Assembly (NCBI GenBank): GCA_028023455.1
Contig: JAQFVV010012446.1
Coordinates: forward strand, 3,102,001 to 3,166,000
Source of the DNA: Epiperipatus broadwayi
Lineage: Eukaryota; Onychophora; Udeonychophora; Euonychophora; Peripatidae
Direction of reading: 5' to 3'
Length of the DNA stretch: 64,000 bases
Shown: positions 22,800-33,049 of the stretch, one piece after another
How positions within the stretch are numbered: the first letter of the stretch is position 1
How the letters are laid out: every line of letters starts with the position of its first letter
The notes under the pieces: model-generated
What the model was told of the DNA's origin: nothing
The model's input: only the letters and a program-made list of their open reading frames with translations
Database searches by the model: none
Position numbers and translations under genes: made by a program

Positions 22800-24400
22800 A
22801 AAATAAATTCAAATCTATTTCCAGATTAGAAATAGATTTGACAACATGTTTTTAACACAAGTAAATCTTTAATCTACTTAATCCCATTTATTTTAAGTAA
22901 AACTTTAATTAAAAAAATACCTACCCCAGATTAAAACAATAGTGCTTCCAACCCTTAATTATTTTTGGACAATTATCAACAGTCACATCTTCCATATTGG
23001 ATTTTATAAAAAATATACAGTTTAATAGAAAAACAAGCAATTTAAAAAGAAAAAGCTAAAAATGACATATAATAAATATTTAAAAACATCAATATTTTGT
23101 TAGTATGTTTTGCTCCTATATATATATTTGAGCCGCATCTATAATACTTTGATAAAAAACTAATAATTAATAAAAAGAATTAATAATAATTTTAAAACAT
23201 GTTATTGAAACATTAAATTTTATAATTTAGGCGCGCATCTCAAACATATACATAAAAATATATACACGACAAAAAGGAGCAGGATGGGAAATAGGGGTTT
23301 GAACACGGGTTAGTAGGTAGAAACATGAAGCACAATCTTAAGCTAAGATTGACTGCTTCAATAGTGAAGATGAGAATTCAAGTTCTAAAAGTGAAGATGT
23401 AGAAAATAAAAATACCATGTATCTGAAGAAGATTTGCAATAAATTAAGTGAGTTTATTATATTTATATTAGTTTCCTATTTAAGTACATATATGCGTCTT
23501 AAATTCAGGGTGGTTTAAAATTTAAAATAATATGGTATTTTACAGATCTTAGTGTTATAATAACTATAGATACCTCCTACTCTTTGGCTAGAAAGCATAC
23601 AAGAGGTCATAATGTTATAGATTTATAGGTTATTAAGTAGAAACTTTCTAATATTCACGATTTTGATTATTAAATTGTCATCAAAATTGTAAGATTTTAA
23701 AAATATTATTTTCTTCTGTTTTGCTTCTGATGCACTGAGAATAAAAAAAGATAGCTAGCTATAAATACCAAATTTTAGACTCATGATAATTATTACTGAT
23801 AAAAATATTTACGCAGGCAAAAAAAAAAAAATAACAAAGTATTGTAGATTGCTAATAAATATAATATTGATGCATGGAACAAAAAGTATCTGTTGGAATA
23901 AAAATTAAATGATAAAATTTAGATTTTTTATCTTTAATGTTATTATCTTTTTTTCTCATCTTGTTAGAAATTAGTTTCCGATAATGTTTCTAAAATTGGC
24001 TAAGGAAAAGATTTATTCTGTGTCTTTATTTATTACAGTAGCTGAGTGTGATTTTGGTTACAGAAGCTAGATTCATAGTACTTGTTCTATGAATCTGGCT
24101 TCTCTACCCAAAAGTGAGTTCAAATACTGTTAATAATAAAAATATGAAATAAACCTTTTCCTTAGTTAACATTATAAACATTATCGGCAAGTAGTTTTTA
24201 TCTTATAAATTAAAACAAAAAAAGTTTAATGAATAATGTTTAGGAAAAAAGAGAATTAGTTAAGAAGATAAATTTACAATGCAAGTTTCCCAATGACGTA
24301 ATAATACTCGAAAAATGAATACATATTTTGATATAATGTTCCAAAGGTTCCGTGATTCAAAAAAAAAAGTGTGAAATCAAAATAATAAGATTAATTATAA
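22800..24400. other. AT-rich intron stretch, nothing recognised
   Basis: No ORF, RNA gene or named repeat was recognised. A short inverted pair, gaagctagattcatagta and its near complement, lies at 24064-24100. Confidence 0.35.
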
Positions 24401-24411
24401 CAGGGAATCAA

Positions 24412-24513
24412 ATCATTAAAACATCATATGATCACCATTTCTTTTCCTCGCCCAAGCTATTAAAATAGTAGCATCAGATGGCACTGTCATATGGAAGGAG
24501 TTGCTACATTTTG
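24412..24513. mobile_element. Family A, degenerate short copy A2
   Basis: It starts with the family terminus aaaacatcatatgatcaccatttctt and continues with a weak gatggcactgtcatatggaaggag. It is bounded by ACAGGGAATCAA (24400-24411) and ACAGAGAATCAA (24514-24525), one mismatch apart, which may be its target-site duplication. Confidence 0.5.
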
Positions 24514-24525
24514 ACAGAGAATCAA

Positions 24526-24998
24526 AACAGGCAAAACTCTCCATACAGTAGTGCCACTCAGTGCAAGCCAAAGTAATCAATGTATGCCAGAAGGCTTTTG
24601 CATAAAATCAGTATCTAGTGTCTACTCATCCAATATCCTCAGACTAGTTTCTGGTTTGTGGCCTTTGTCACTGAAGAGCCTTGGATCTGAGAATACTGCA
24701 CCTAGATTTTAGGATCTAATGCAACCCTCCAGCAATGACCTTTTATCTCTACTTAACTACAAAACTATGAGAACAAAATTGAAACCACAATAATATTTTC
24801 AATCTAAGCTCAATATAACTATATAAGTTATTGAACTTAGATTGAAAATATTATTGTGTTTTCAATTTTGTTCTCATAGTTTTGTACAAGCCTTCTGGCA
24901 TCCATTGATTACTCTGGCTTGCACTGAGTAGCACTACTGTATGGAGAGTATTATGAGCAAGCATAAGAAATGGTAACCATGTGATGTTTAGTGGTTTA
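24526..24998. mobile_element. Family A fold-back retroposon, copy A3
   Basis: This 473-bp element is flanked by a perfect 12-bp duplication ACAGAGAATCAA (24514-24525 and 24999-25010). The left half is aggcaaaactctccatacag on the minus strand of the family. The centre is a long palindrome around 24835 (caatctaagctcaat...attgaacttagattg), and the right half is ctgtatggagag on the plus strand. The core is degraded here (GTCACTGAAGAG in complement). Nothing is coded. Confidence 0.85.
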
Positions 24999-25537
24999 AC
25001 AGAGAATCAAGTTTGTATATTAAAGACTATTAAAATTGATAAATTAAAAAAAAGGCAGCAAAAGATTATAAGTAAAGAAACGGGTTTCTTTTATCAGTTC
25101 TTTGTGTTGAATTTAATCGCCTAGTCTCTTATAAGTAATTGTAATAATTGAAAAAAATGAAGACAAATATATCAATAAGAAATAAAATAATTATAATATA
25201 TTTTACAAAGATCTTGAAATACTGCAATAAAATAATCAGGTAAAATAAATAATTGAATGGTTTTATTCCTTAGAAGTTCTTAAAAGTTTGAGCACAGGAA
25301 ATGATGGATTGAGCTGCAATTCAAAAACCTTGAGCTTAACGATCCACCACTCTGCCATTGCATTAAACCATATGGCAAATGACAATAGAAACCTATTTTA
25401 GTGTAAATTCTGTAACATATTAACATAAACAGATAAATTTTGCTTTGATACATAATTATTTATTACAAAAATATGTTCTGGATGTACGTATTTCCAAAAT
25501 AGTATTGATAATAATGATACATATATATAGTTCAAAC

Positions 25538-25671
25538 CTATAACTTTGCAATCTCGAATTCACTCTCCATGGCACAAAGTTTGATTCTAATGCTTTTCTA
25601 GGAATTCTTTCTGGTTTCCTAATTGCACCTGCAGAATAACAACGCCTATGAAAAGTATTTCTGAAAGGTCG
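25538..25671 (-). CDS. CEP78: CEP78-like gene, exon E (PWR motif)
   Basis: This 134-bp exon has acceptor TTTAG and a weaker donor ATAG|GTTTGA, and encodes 44 codons plus 2 bases. The product is rich in Arg and Tyr and contains N-F-V-P-W-R-V-N-S-R. This recalls the F-L-P-W-R segment that follows the basic linker in CEP78. The remaining AG joins the first A of exon F to make Arg. It was too short and too interrupted by intron stops to appear as a long ORF. It was found by following phase and motif order. Confidence 0.75.
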
Positions 25672-26039
25672 CTAAACATATAAAAAATAATAGATTTATT
25701 GCAACAACAACAATAAAAAAAGAACACTCATTAAAAATATAAAATCATACATTTTAAAGTAATTAAAAAAACATAAAAACAAATATATCTAAATTTCAAT
25801 ACTTTTTTTTAAAAATAACATCTTATGAGTAAATAATCTAAAATGTAAACAAAATTTATCTCTACATCGAAAAAAAAATACATTCCAGATAATGAGCTGA
25901 ATGAGATTGAATTGGATGAATTTGTTTCAATATACATCTCAAAAAAAATGAAGAACAAATGTTTGCTGGAGAGAGATATTTTATCCCCAACATAATAAAG
26001 TTTGCATATGTTGCAACTGAGTTAAAATAAAAATTTGAA

Positions 26040-26066
26040 CCCCCCCCCCCCCCAAAAAAAAAAAAA
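26040..26066. repeat. C14-A13 homopolymer junction
   Basis: Fourteen C are followed by thirteen A. Such a tract is a known sequencing and assembly weak point, and lengths may be wrong. Confidence 0.9.
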
Positions 26067-26601
26067 GCAGTATAGAAAATAATTAAAGATAGATAGCAAA
26101 TGGAAAGACAATGACAATTATATCAATAGAAAAGGTTTAGTAAAAATTTCAAAAATCGGAAATTGTATATAAATATAAATCAATAATTTTAAATATAGTA
26201 GTTTGGTGAATGATCTTAATAAATGATAGTTATTCCAACCTACATTATTATTTTTCTAGAATTAACATTGTACGCAGCATATGTCCATCAATCTACAATT
26301 GGAAATGTCTTTATTATTTTCAAATAATTTCAGCCAAAATAGCGTTTAATAAAATAGCAAGCAATAGTGTGAAATTAAAAAGAAATATAAATCTTATGCC
26401 TTGCATAGTATGTCCAATAACAAAGTGACAGACTTTGAAACTAAAATCCATGGATTGTGACCCACGTATGTCACTTCCAGTCCTCACATTTCTAATAAAT
26501 TTCATGAGCAATAAACCATTACATTATTTGTTTAATCAAGTCACTAGAGGCTTTTACACATTGTAAAAATTAAGCATCAAAAATAAAGACTTTTGTCAAG
26601 T

Positions 26602-26700
26602 GTTGGTGGTTGAGTGGTCAGCACAGCTGCCTTACAAGCAGTTGTCCCTGGTCTTATGGGTTCGCTTCCTGGCCGATGCTTTGACATATGAGAGAAAAAA
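26602..26700 (+). mobile_element. tRNA-derived SINE head (Val-like)
   Basis: A tRNA-like unit has box A TGGTTGAGTGG, an anticodon arm CTGC-CTTACAA-GCAG (anticodon TAC) and box B GGGTTCGCTTCC. The acceptor stem does not pair and an A-rich stretch follows, so this is a SINE head and not a working tRNA gene. It would carry an internal pol III promoter. Confidence 0.6.
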
Positions 26701-26867
26701 AAAGATTTTACTTTATCAATGTATTTAGATTCTAAATTATTATACATTAACTAAAGATGTTTTCCTGAAGGCTTGTGATGATGATGTTCTAGTGGTATTT
26801 TTATATTGGGCTGTTTTCATTATCTTGTCTTTAGAAAAATTTAAATAAATATAAAAGTATAAATTAA

Positions 26868-27455
26868 CTAAAGATGATTAAAAATAAGATAAATTCTTTC
26901 TCCTGTAATATTAGAATTACATTTATACAATTTGAATATCGTTTAAAAAATCATGTATATAAAAGATTCAAGCCCTGAATAATGTATGGCAAGCAAAGGT
27001 TGGTTTATGTATAGATATGTTTGAAGGACAAGTGATTCACTTGTTCTTTGATATCTTTGTTTAAGGGCGAGAGTGTGTCAATTTATATTAAACAGCACAT
27101 GTGAAGATTGGTTTACTTCGAAATATATTACAATACTGTGCTATATAAAGAATAAATATTTATCAATGTATTTAGATTCTAAATTATTATATGTTAATTA
27201 CAGATGGTTAAAAATGAGATAAATTCTTTCTCCTGCAATATTTGAAATACATTTATACAATTTGAACATTATTTAAAATCAGGCATATAATAGACTCAAA
27301 CCCTGAATAATGCACAATAAGCAAATATTGAATTATATACAGTTAAACTTGAAGGACAAGGGATTCACTTGTTCTTTGGTATCTTTGTTTACGAATGAGT
27401 GCATGTTAATTTATATTAAAACAGCATGTGTCAAGATTGGTTTACTTCGGAATAT
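26868..27455. repeat. Diverged direct duplication, 330-bp offset
   Basis: The first copy (about 26868-27135) and second (about 27190-27455) share gataaattctttctcctg, atttatacaatttgaa, gaaggacaag.gattcacttgttctttg and agattggtttacttcg in order. Substitutions and small indels make it old. The 67-codon ORF in the second copy is not conserved in the first. Confidence 0.75.
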
Positions 27456-27599
27456 ATTTATATTGAATAATAAATGCAATGTTAAAAATAAAAAAAAAGT
27501 AATTCTTGAGTAATAAGATTATATATTTAAGTTTTTTTAAAAAAATATTTGTTTGTATAAATATTGTATAAATATTTGGTAGAAAAACAAATCTCTCAC

Positions 27600-27758
27600 C
27601 TGAAAACATAGCTTTGACTGAAAAATATTCAAAGTTGAGTATGATCTCTTCTTCAGCTTTGGTATATTTACTTTCTGCATTTTTAATTTTTTCGGGGAAG
27701 TTGATTTTTCTGTCTCAACTTTATTCCTTTTATCTGAATCTAATTTAATCCACTTGTA
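27600..27758 (-). CDS. CEP78: CEP78-like gene, exon D (basic linker)
   Basis: This 159-bp exon is 53 codons in phase 0, with acceptor TTAAG and donor TCAG|GTGAGA. It starts Y-K-W-I and continues as a lysine- and arginine-rich segment with K-K-L-K and L-K-K-R. No fold is visible, which fits the low-complexity basic linker that follows the LRR block in CEP78. The open frame runs on into the intron for 12 codons past the donor, so the donor rather than a stop sets the end. I am less sure of residue-level similarity here than in exons A-C. Confidence 0.75.
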
Positions 27759-28079
27759 CTTAAATAACAAAAAAAAATTAATTAAAAAGCTATTTTATAT
27801 ATATTATAAATACATATAAATGTAATAATTTTAGTAGCAAAAAAATTATTGAGTTTAATATATAATTATTATTTGTTTTGCAGGCCACAATAAATTTCTG
27901 TTGAGACATACACATACATAAAATATAAAAATAAGTAGTCTCTTGGCTAAAACTGAATAAATTTGATAGATACAATTCACAGAGACTTCAAAAAAGTCAT
28001 TTCAAGTCAACAAATTTATATTAATAAATTGAGAGTTCATTTGCAAACGGTTTTGGAATTTCATATCTTGAAAATACTT

Positions 28080-28240
28080 GCAATCATATATATTGTGTGA
28101 GTTTTTAAGAGGTTCTTGTTAAGCAGAACATCTCATAAGTATTGGAGCAACAGCATTTTTTTATGGTGATTGAAAAACTCTGAAGACTGGTGAACAGTCG
28201 AAACAGTAAACTATTTGCAAGTCAGAAAATAAACTGTTGT
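28080..28240 (+). repeat. Fragment with CTGAAGA-hairpin-GAAAC core
   Basis: CTGAAGACTGGTGAACAGTCGAAAC near 28177 has a perfect GACTG/CAGTC stem with a five-base loop. The surrounding 150 bp show no inverted half. It is probably the end of a PLE or of a fold-back family. Confidence 0.45.
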
Positions 28241-28261
28241 ATTATATAAAATGCATGAGAG

Positions 28262-30150
28262 TTGATTTTCTTATTTATCATAATCATCATCATCAACTAT
28301 TATCAATCCACTGCATGATGAAGGTCTCTCCAAGTTCAATCCATCTTCTCTGCTTTAGCTTCTCTTCTCCAGATAACGCCTGCACACTTTCTTATTTCAT
28401 CCATCCATCTCACATGTGGTTTCTTTCTGGGTCTTTTGCAATCTCTTGGAATCCAGTTCAAAATTTCAATTGTCCATCTATTATCATCTCTTCCAGCAAT
28501 ATGTTTAGCCCAACTCCACTTCAGTCTTTTAATTTTTTCAATGGGTCAGTAAATCTGTTTGTTCTCTTACCCATATATTGTGTTTTCAATCTCTTCTTGT
28601 TGCTTCTAATATGCAGTTCTCCATACTTCTTTGAGTGGTCTGAAGTTTCTGTATTACTCATTCTATTAAGTGTCCAAGTCTCAAATCCATAAGTAAGAAC
28701 TGGTAAAACACATTTATTAAAAATCTTCCTTTTCAAACACATAGGTATATTTCCTTTTAGTATCAAGTTATTTCTACCAAAAGCACTCTAAACAAGTTTA
28801 ATTCTATGATTAATTTCATCCATTATGTTTCCATCTGTAGTAATAATCTGACCAAGTTTTTGTAGTTGTTAACTTCTAACTCATCATAATCAAACTTTAT
28901 TTTCATCTTTTGACAAAATCCATTGAACATTACTTTAGTCTTTTTAACATTTATCTTTAGTCCTACTTTCTTACTTTGATCTGATAACTCCTGCAACATT
29001 TCATGCAGCTCTAAAGCATTATTTGCAAAACCAACTACGACATCTGCAAAATCTAAATGACTTAAATAATCTCCATTTACTTTCACTCCTTTAGCTTCCA
29101 ATTTTAATCCATAAAATACTTCTTGCAGCACTGCTGTAAGAAGTTTTGGAGATAAGGAGTCACCCTGTTTTACATGCATCTCAATATTGACTTTCCTAGT
29201 ATTTTTATGTAATCTAATTGTTGGTGTTGCATTTTTATAAATATTCTTTAAAATATGACAATATCCTGGATTTATACCTTGATGATCCAATGCTTTAATC
29301 ATTGAAGAAATGTTTATAGAATCAAATGCCTTTTCACAATCTACAAATCCAAAACATAATGACAACTCATATTCATTGGTCCTTTCTATAACTTCTCTCA
29401 ATACTTGGATATGATCTACTGTACTGAAACCACTTTTAAATCCAGCTTGTTCTCTTGGTTGGTGGAAATCCAATGTTCTCTGTAGACGACTTATAATTGT
29501 CTTGGTAAAAATTTTGTATAAAACTGATAAAAGGCTGATAGGTCTGTAATTTCTAATATCTTCTTTATCACCTTTTTAAAATACTAATATTAATACTGCA
29601 TTCTTCCAATCATCTGGTACATCTTTATCATTTAGACATGTGGTATATAATTTTGCTAAACATTTTTCTATTTCTTCATCTGCTTCTTTTAATATATCAA
29701 TTATAATTTCATCATTACCTGGAACATTTCCTTTCTTCATCACTTCTTCATTTAGATGTAGGAGGTACTTGTTCTTTATTACTATATAATTCTTGATAGA
29801 AGTCTTCTATACATTTCATGATGTCATCTCTCTTTTTAGCAATAGTTCCATCTTTTTTTCTTAGTGCAGATATAAATTTGCTACCAATACCAAAATGGTG
29901 ATTTACCCTCTTGAGACTTTTATCATTTTCTATAACTTTCCTTGCTAGTTCACAATTACATGTTCTTACATCATTATCAACTCTTTTCCGCACCATTTTA
30001 CAAAATTCAAGACATTCAATCCTTTTTAATGCATCATTTTTGTATACCTTCATACTCCTTTTCTTCATAAATTGTCTAGTCTCAGTAAAGATTTTATTGG
30101 TCAATTGCTGCTTTTTTCTACCAGCAATCTTTGTTATAGTTTTTAAAATG
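28262..30150 (-). mobile_element. RTE-type LINE, longest copy (copy 3)
   Basis: At 1.9 kb this is the most complete RTE copy. In minus order it has: pre-RT region (30104-29748, helical, with D-D-I-M-K-C-I-E-D-F-Y); RT palm (29473-28823) with E-Q-A-G-F-K-S-G-F-S-T, motif A F-V-D-C-E-K-A-F-D-S-I, V-K-Q-G-D-S-L-S-P and motif C F-A-D-V, where the family has F-A-D-D; then the C-terminal region (28766-28262) with L-T-Y-G-F-E-T-W-T-L-N. The second catalytic Asp is lost and frameshifts occur. The 5' endonuclease domain is missing. The tail is the TGATGATGA type. Confidence 0.9.
28823..29473 (-). pseudogene. RTE reverse transcriptase domain, inactive
   Basis: A 216-codon frame covers most of the RT fingers and palm. 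It has the first catalytic Asp (F-V-D-C-E-K-A-F), the Q-G-D motif and then F-A-D-V-V-V, so the second Asp of the F-A-D-D box is Val. The thumb ends in I-N-V-K-K-T-K-V. It copies element RNA at a nicked target in active relatives. Here it cannot be active as read. Confidence 0.85.
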
Positions 30151-30629
30151 TATCAGGTATTTTCTTATTAATTTCATTCAAATCTGAATCATGTATAGTC
30201 AATAAGGAAAGTTGGTGAATGAAAATAATAACAGTATGTTAAATGTACGTGGAAAGATTTTTAAATTAAATTGTTTGACATTATAGCGTTAGTCAATTCT
30301 GTTTTGCTTCCTAACAATTTCAAATTATAAGCATTTAATAAAATGAGATATTGATTTCATTAATGACAGAATCCAATCTTTTGTAAATTTCAAGTAAAAT
30401 TTAAAAAACAGCTGAACAGGTGAAACATTTTGTATTAAACAGAAAGAATATGAAAGCAATCTTGATAACAAGCTTAGTTTGATGAAAGTAATAAAAATCA
30501 TAAAATGAATCATGCCAAAGTCTTCAAATATAATAGTTTATGACACAGTCTTTTATAGCAAACAAAATTTTGCAATGAAAACATTGGTGATTCGAGTTTG
30601 TAAGATTTGGTTTAACTTAAATAAAATTG

Positions 30630-31435
30630 TTAAACCACTAAACATCACATGATCACTAGTTCTTATGCTAGCACATAACTGTTATTAAATAGACAAAACT
30701 CCATACAGTAGAACCACTCAGTGCCAACCACAGTAATCAATGGATGCTAGAAGGCTTATGCATAAAATCCCTCATCTAGTGCCTACTCATCCAATATCCC
30801 CAGACTAGTTTCTGGCTTGTGGCTTTCATCAGTGAGGAGCCTTCGATCTGAGAGCACTGCACCTAGATCTTAGGATCTAATGCAACCCTCCAGAGCCACC
30901 TTTTATCTCTACTTAACTACAAAACTATGAGAATAAAATTGAAAACAATAATATTTTCAATCTAAGCTCAATAGCTTACATGTTTAATAACAGTTATGTG
31001 CTAGCATAAAAAATAGTGATCATGTGATGTTTAGTGGTTTAACACCAATCCTGCCTAATAGGATAGTGATGGCTATGGTTGTTAAAAAGCCAAAGACACC
31101 AAAATGTATGGGTACTGAACTGGGTTCAGACCCATATGACTATATAAGCTATTGAGCTTAGATTGAAAATATTATTGTTTTCAATTTTATTCTCATAGTT
31201 TTGTAGTTAAGTAGAGGTAAAAGGTGGCTGCTGGAGGGTTGCTTTAGATCCCAAGATCTAGGTGCAGTGCTCTCAGATCCAAGGCTCCTCACTGATGAAG
31301 GCCACAAGCCAGAAATTAGTCTAGGGATATTGGATGAGTAGGCACTAGATGGGGATTTTATGCACAAGCCTTCTGGCATCCATTGATTACTCTAGTTGGC
31401 ACTGAGTGGCACTACTGTATGGAGAGTTTTGCCTG
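30630..31435. mobile_element. Family A fold-back retroposon, long copy A4
   Basis: This 806-bp element is flanked by a perfect 13-bp duplication TTAAATAAAATTG (30617-30629 and 31436-31448). Two near-complete units lie in opposite directions (30645-31000 and 31130-31435). Between them is a unique 150-bp centre with TAGGATAGTGATGG and CTGGGTTCAGACCC, possible pol III A and B boxes. The right arm carries CACTGATGAAGGCCACAAGCCAGAAAT, and the left arm its complement. A minus ORF of 73 codons inside is spurious. Confidence 0.85.
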
Positions 31436-31827
31436 TTAAATAAAATTGATGAAAGATCAATTTTTAAGTAGCGAAAGGTTTCTATGATTAAGTTGAATGG
31501 TGAGATATATTGAGAAATTTCTTGATGGATTCTTAAAAAACAGATGTTTGTAGGAGTCAAACAAGGTGATTAATTAGAAATTCAGTATCATTAAGATACT
31601 TGAAATGTGTGTGTTTTTTAATGTTATCCTCTTGTAAAAAATATTATCCGTGTAAGACAATGCTAAATGATGTATTTTAAATTAAGACTTTGCCATAACT
31701 TTATTATATTTATTAATACATAATAATATTAAATAAAGACAAGAAGTGAGAGAATATTTTTGTCAAATATACAAAGATGAATAATTAAAGTAATAATTTC
31801 TGAAGTCCTTGGCTTGACTATATAGTT

Positions 31828-32174
31828 AAAACCTATAAAACATCACATGATCACCATTTCTTATGCATGCTCATAACTGTTGTTTAAACAGACAAAACTC
31901 TCCATACAGTAGCGCCACTCAGTGCAAGCCAGAGTAATCAATGGATGCCAGATGGCTTGTGCATAAAATCTCTATATAGTGGTTACTCATCCAATATCAC
32001 CCGATTAATTTCTAGCGCTCCTCACTGACGAAAGCCACAAGTTAGAAACAAGTCTAGGGATATTGGATGAGGAGGAACTAGATAGGGATTTTATGCACAA
32101 GCCTTCTGGCATTTATTGATTACTCTGGCTTGCATTGAGTGGCACTACTGTATGGAGAGTTTTGCCTGTTTTAA
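31828..32174. mobile_element. Family A fold-back retroposon, copy A5
   Basis: The ends are ataaaacatcacatgatcaccatttctt and ggagagttttgcctgtttt. The flanks are CTATATAGTT (31818-31827) and CTACATAGTT (32175-32184), a 10-bp duplication with one mismatch. The core CACTGACGAAAGCCACAAGTTAGAAAC is at about 32025. It lies 390 bp from A4. Confidence 0.75.
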
Positions 32175-32469
32175 CTACATAGTTGTTAGTAATCCATGTT
32201 TTCAAATAAAGCTCCAAGATTATTAACTAATATTATTAAATAATTAGTGCAACTAATTTAGCTTAATATAGAACTGTTATTTAATTTAATTCATTGTACA
32301 GAAGTGAGACTTGGGACACTATATCAATGCAATATAAAAGCATTAAAAAAGTTTCATTTAAAAATGCTCCATAAAATTTTAAAAATACAATAGCAAGACC
32401 ATAAGACTAATCAGTATGTTCTTCAATTTTCCGGATGTGATATTATAGAATCTGCTATACTAACGTTAT

Positions 32470-32884
32470 TCTTTCTTAGTGTATTGCCAAATGTACACCA
32501 TATAATACTAAATCATCCATGCACAAATGTATACCATATAACACTAAATCATCCATGCACTTTATTACTGTTACACGATGCTTTATTTACCACCCTCTTT
32601 TACAGTTTACAGTTTCGATTGCCCCAGCAATCTTCTTCAGAACTACAAGATAATACAAACATATGAATATATATGTTCGTGTATATTTATATTCATATGT
32701 TTGTATTATGTTGTAATTCTGAAGAAGAATCCTGGGGCAATCGAAACTATAAATTATAAAAGAAGATAGTAAATAAAGCATTGTGTAACAGTAGTAAAGT
32801 GCATGGATGATTTAGTATTATATGTTATACTAACTTTATAAGTATTGTAATGGTCAAGTGCATGGATGATTTAGTATTATATGT
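32470..32884. mobile_element. Family B fold-back retroposon, copy B2
   Basis: The arms are inverted around an AT-rich centre near 32685: left CAATCTTCTTCAGAAC (complement core CTGAAGAAGATTGCTGGGGCAATCGAAAC, perfect GATTG/CAATC stem) and right TTCTGAAGAAGAATCC. The flanks TATACTAACGTTAT (32456-32469) and TATACTAACTTTAT (32826-32839, again 32885-32898) make a 14-bp duplication with one mismatch. Each end carries an extra short tandem: a 36-bp unit at 32489-32560 and a 59-bp unit at 32798-32915. Confidence 0.75.
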
Positions 32885-33049
32885 TATACTAACTTTATAA
32901 GTATTGTAACGGTCAGATTCGTCTATCTCGCTAACACACTGCAAAATTCAAACCCCAAACACGAAACTGAACAATCTAGTAAGGCTTGCCTTCTAGATAA
33001 ACTAAGTTCGAATCTAAAACCCGAATTCCACAGTGCCACCTACATGATA

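Noticed and set aside
26602-26675. tRNA-Val(TAC)-like sequence
   Set aside because: The anticodon arm and boxes A and B fit, but the acceptor stem does not pair and an A-rich tail follows, so it is listed as a SINE head.
31158-31379. 73-codon minus ORF
   Set aside because: It lies in the right arm of family A copy A4 and is not kept in other copies.
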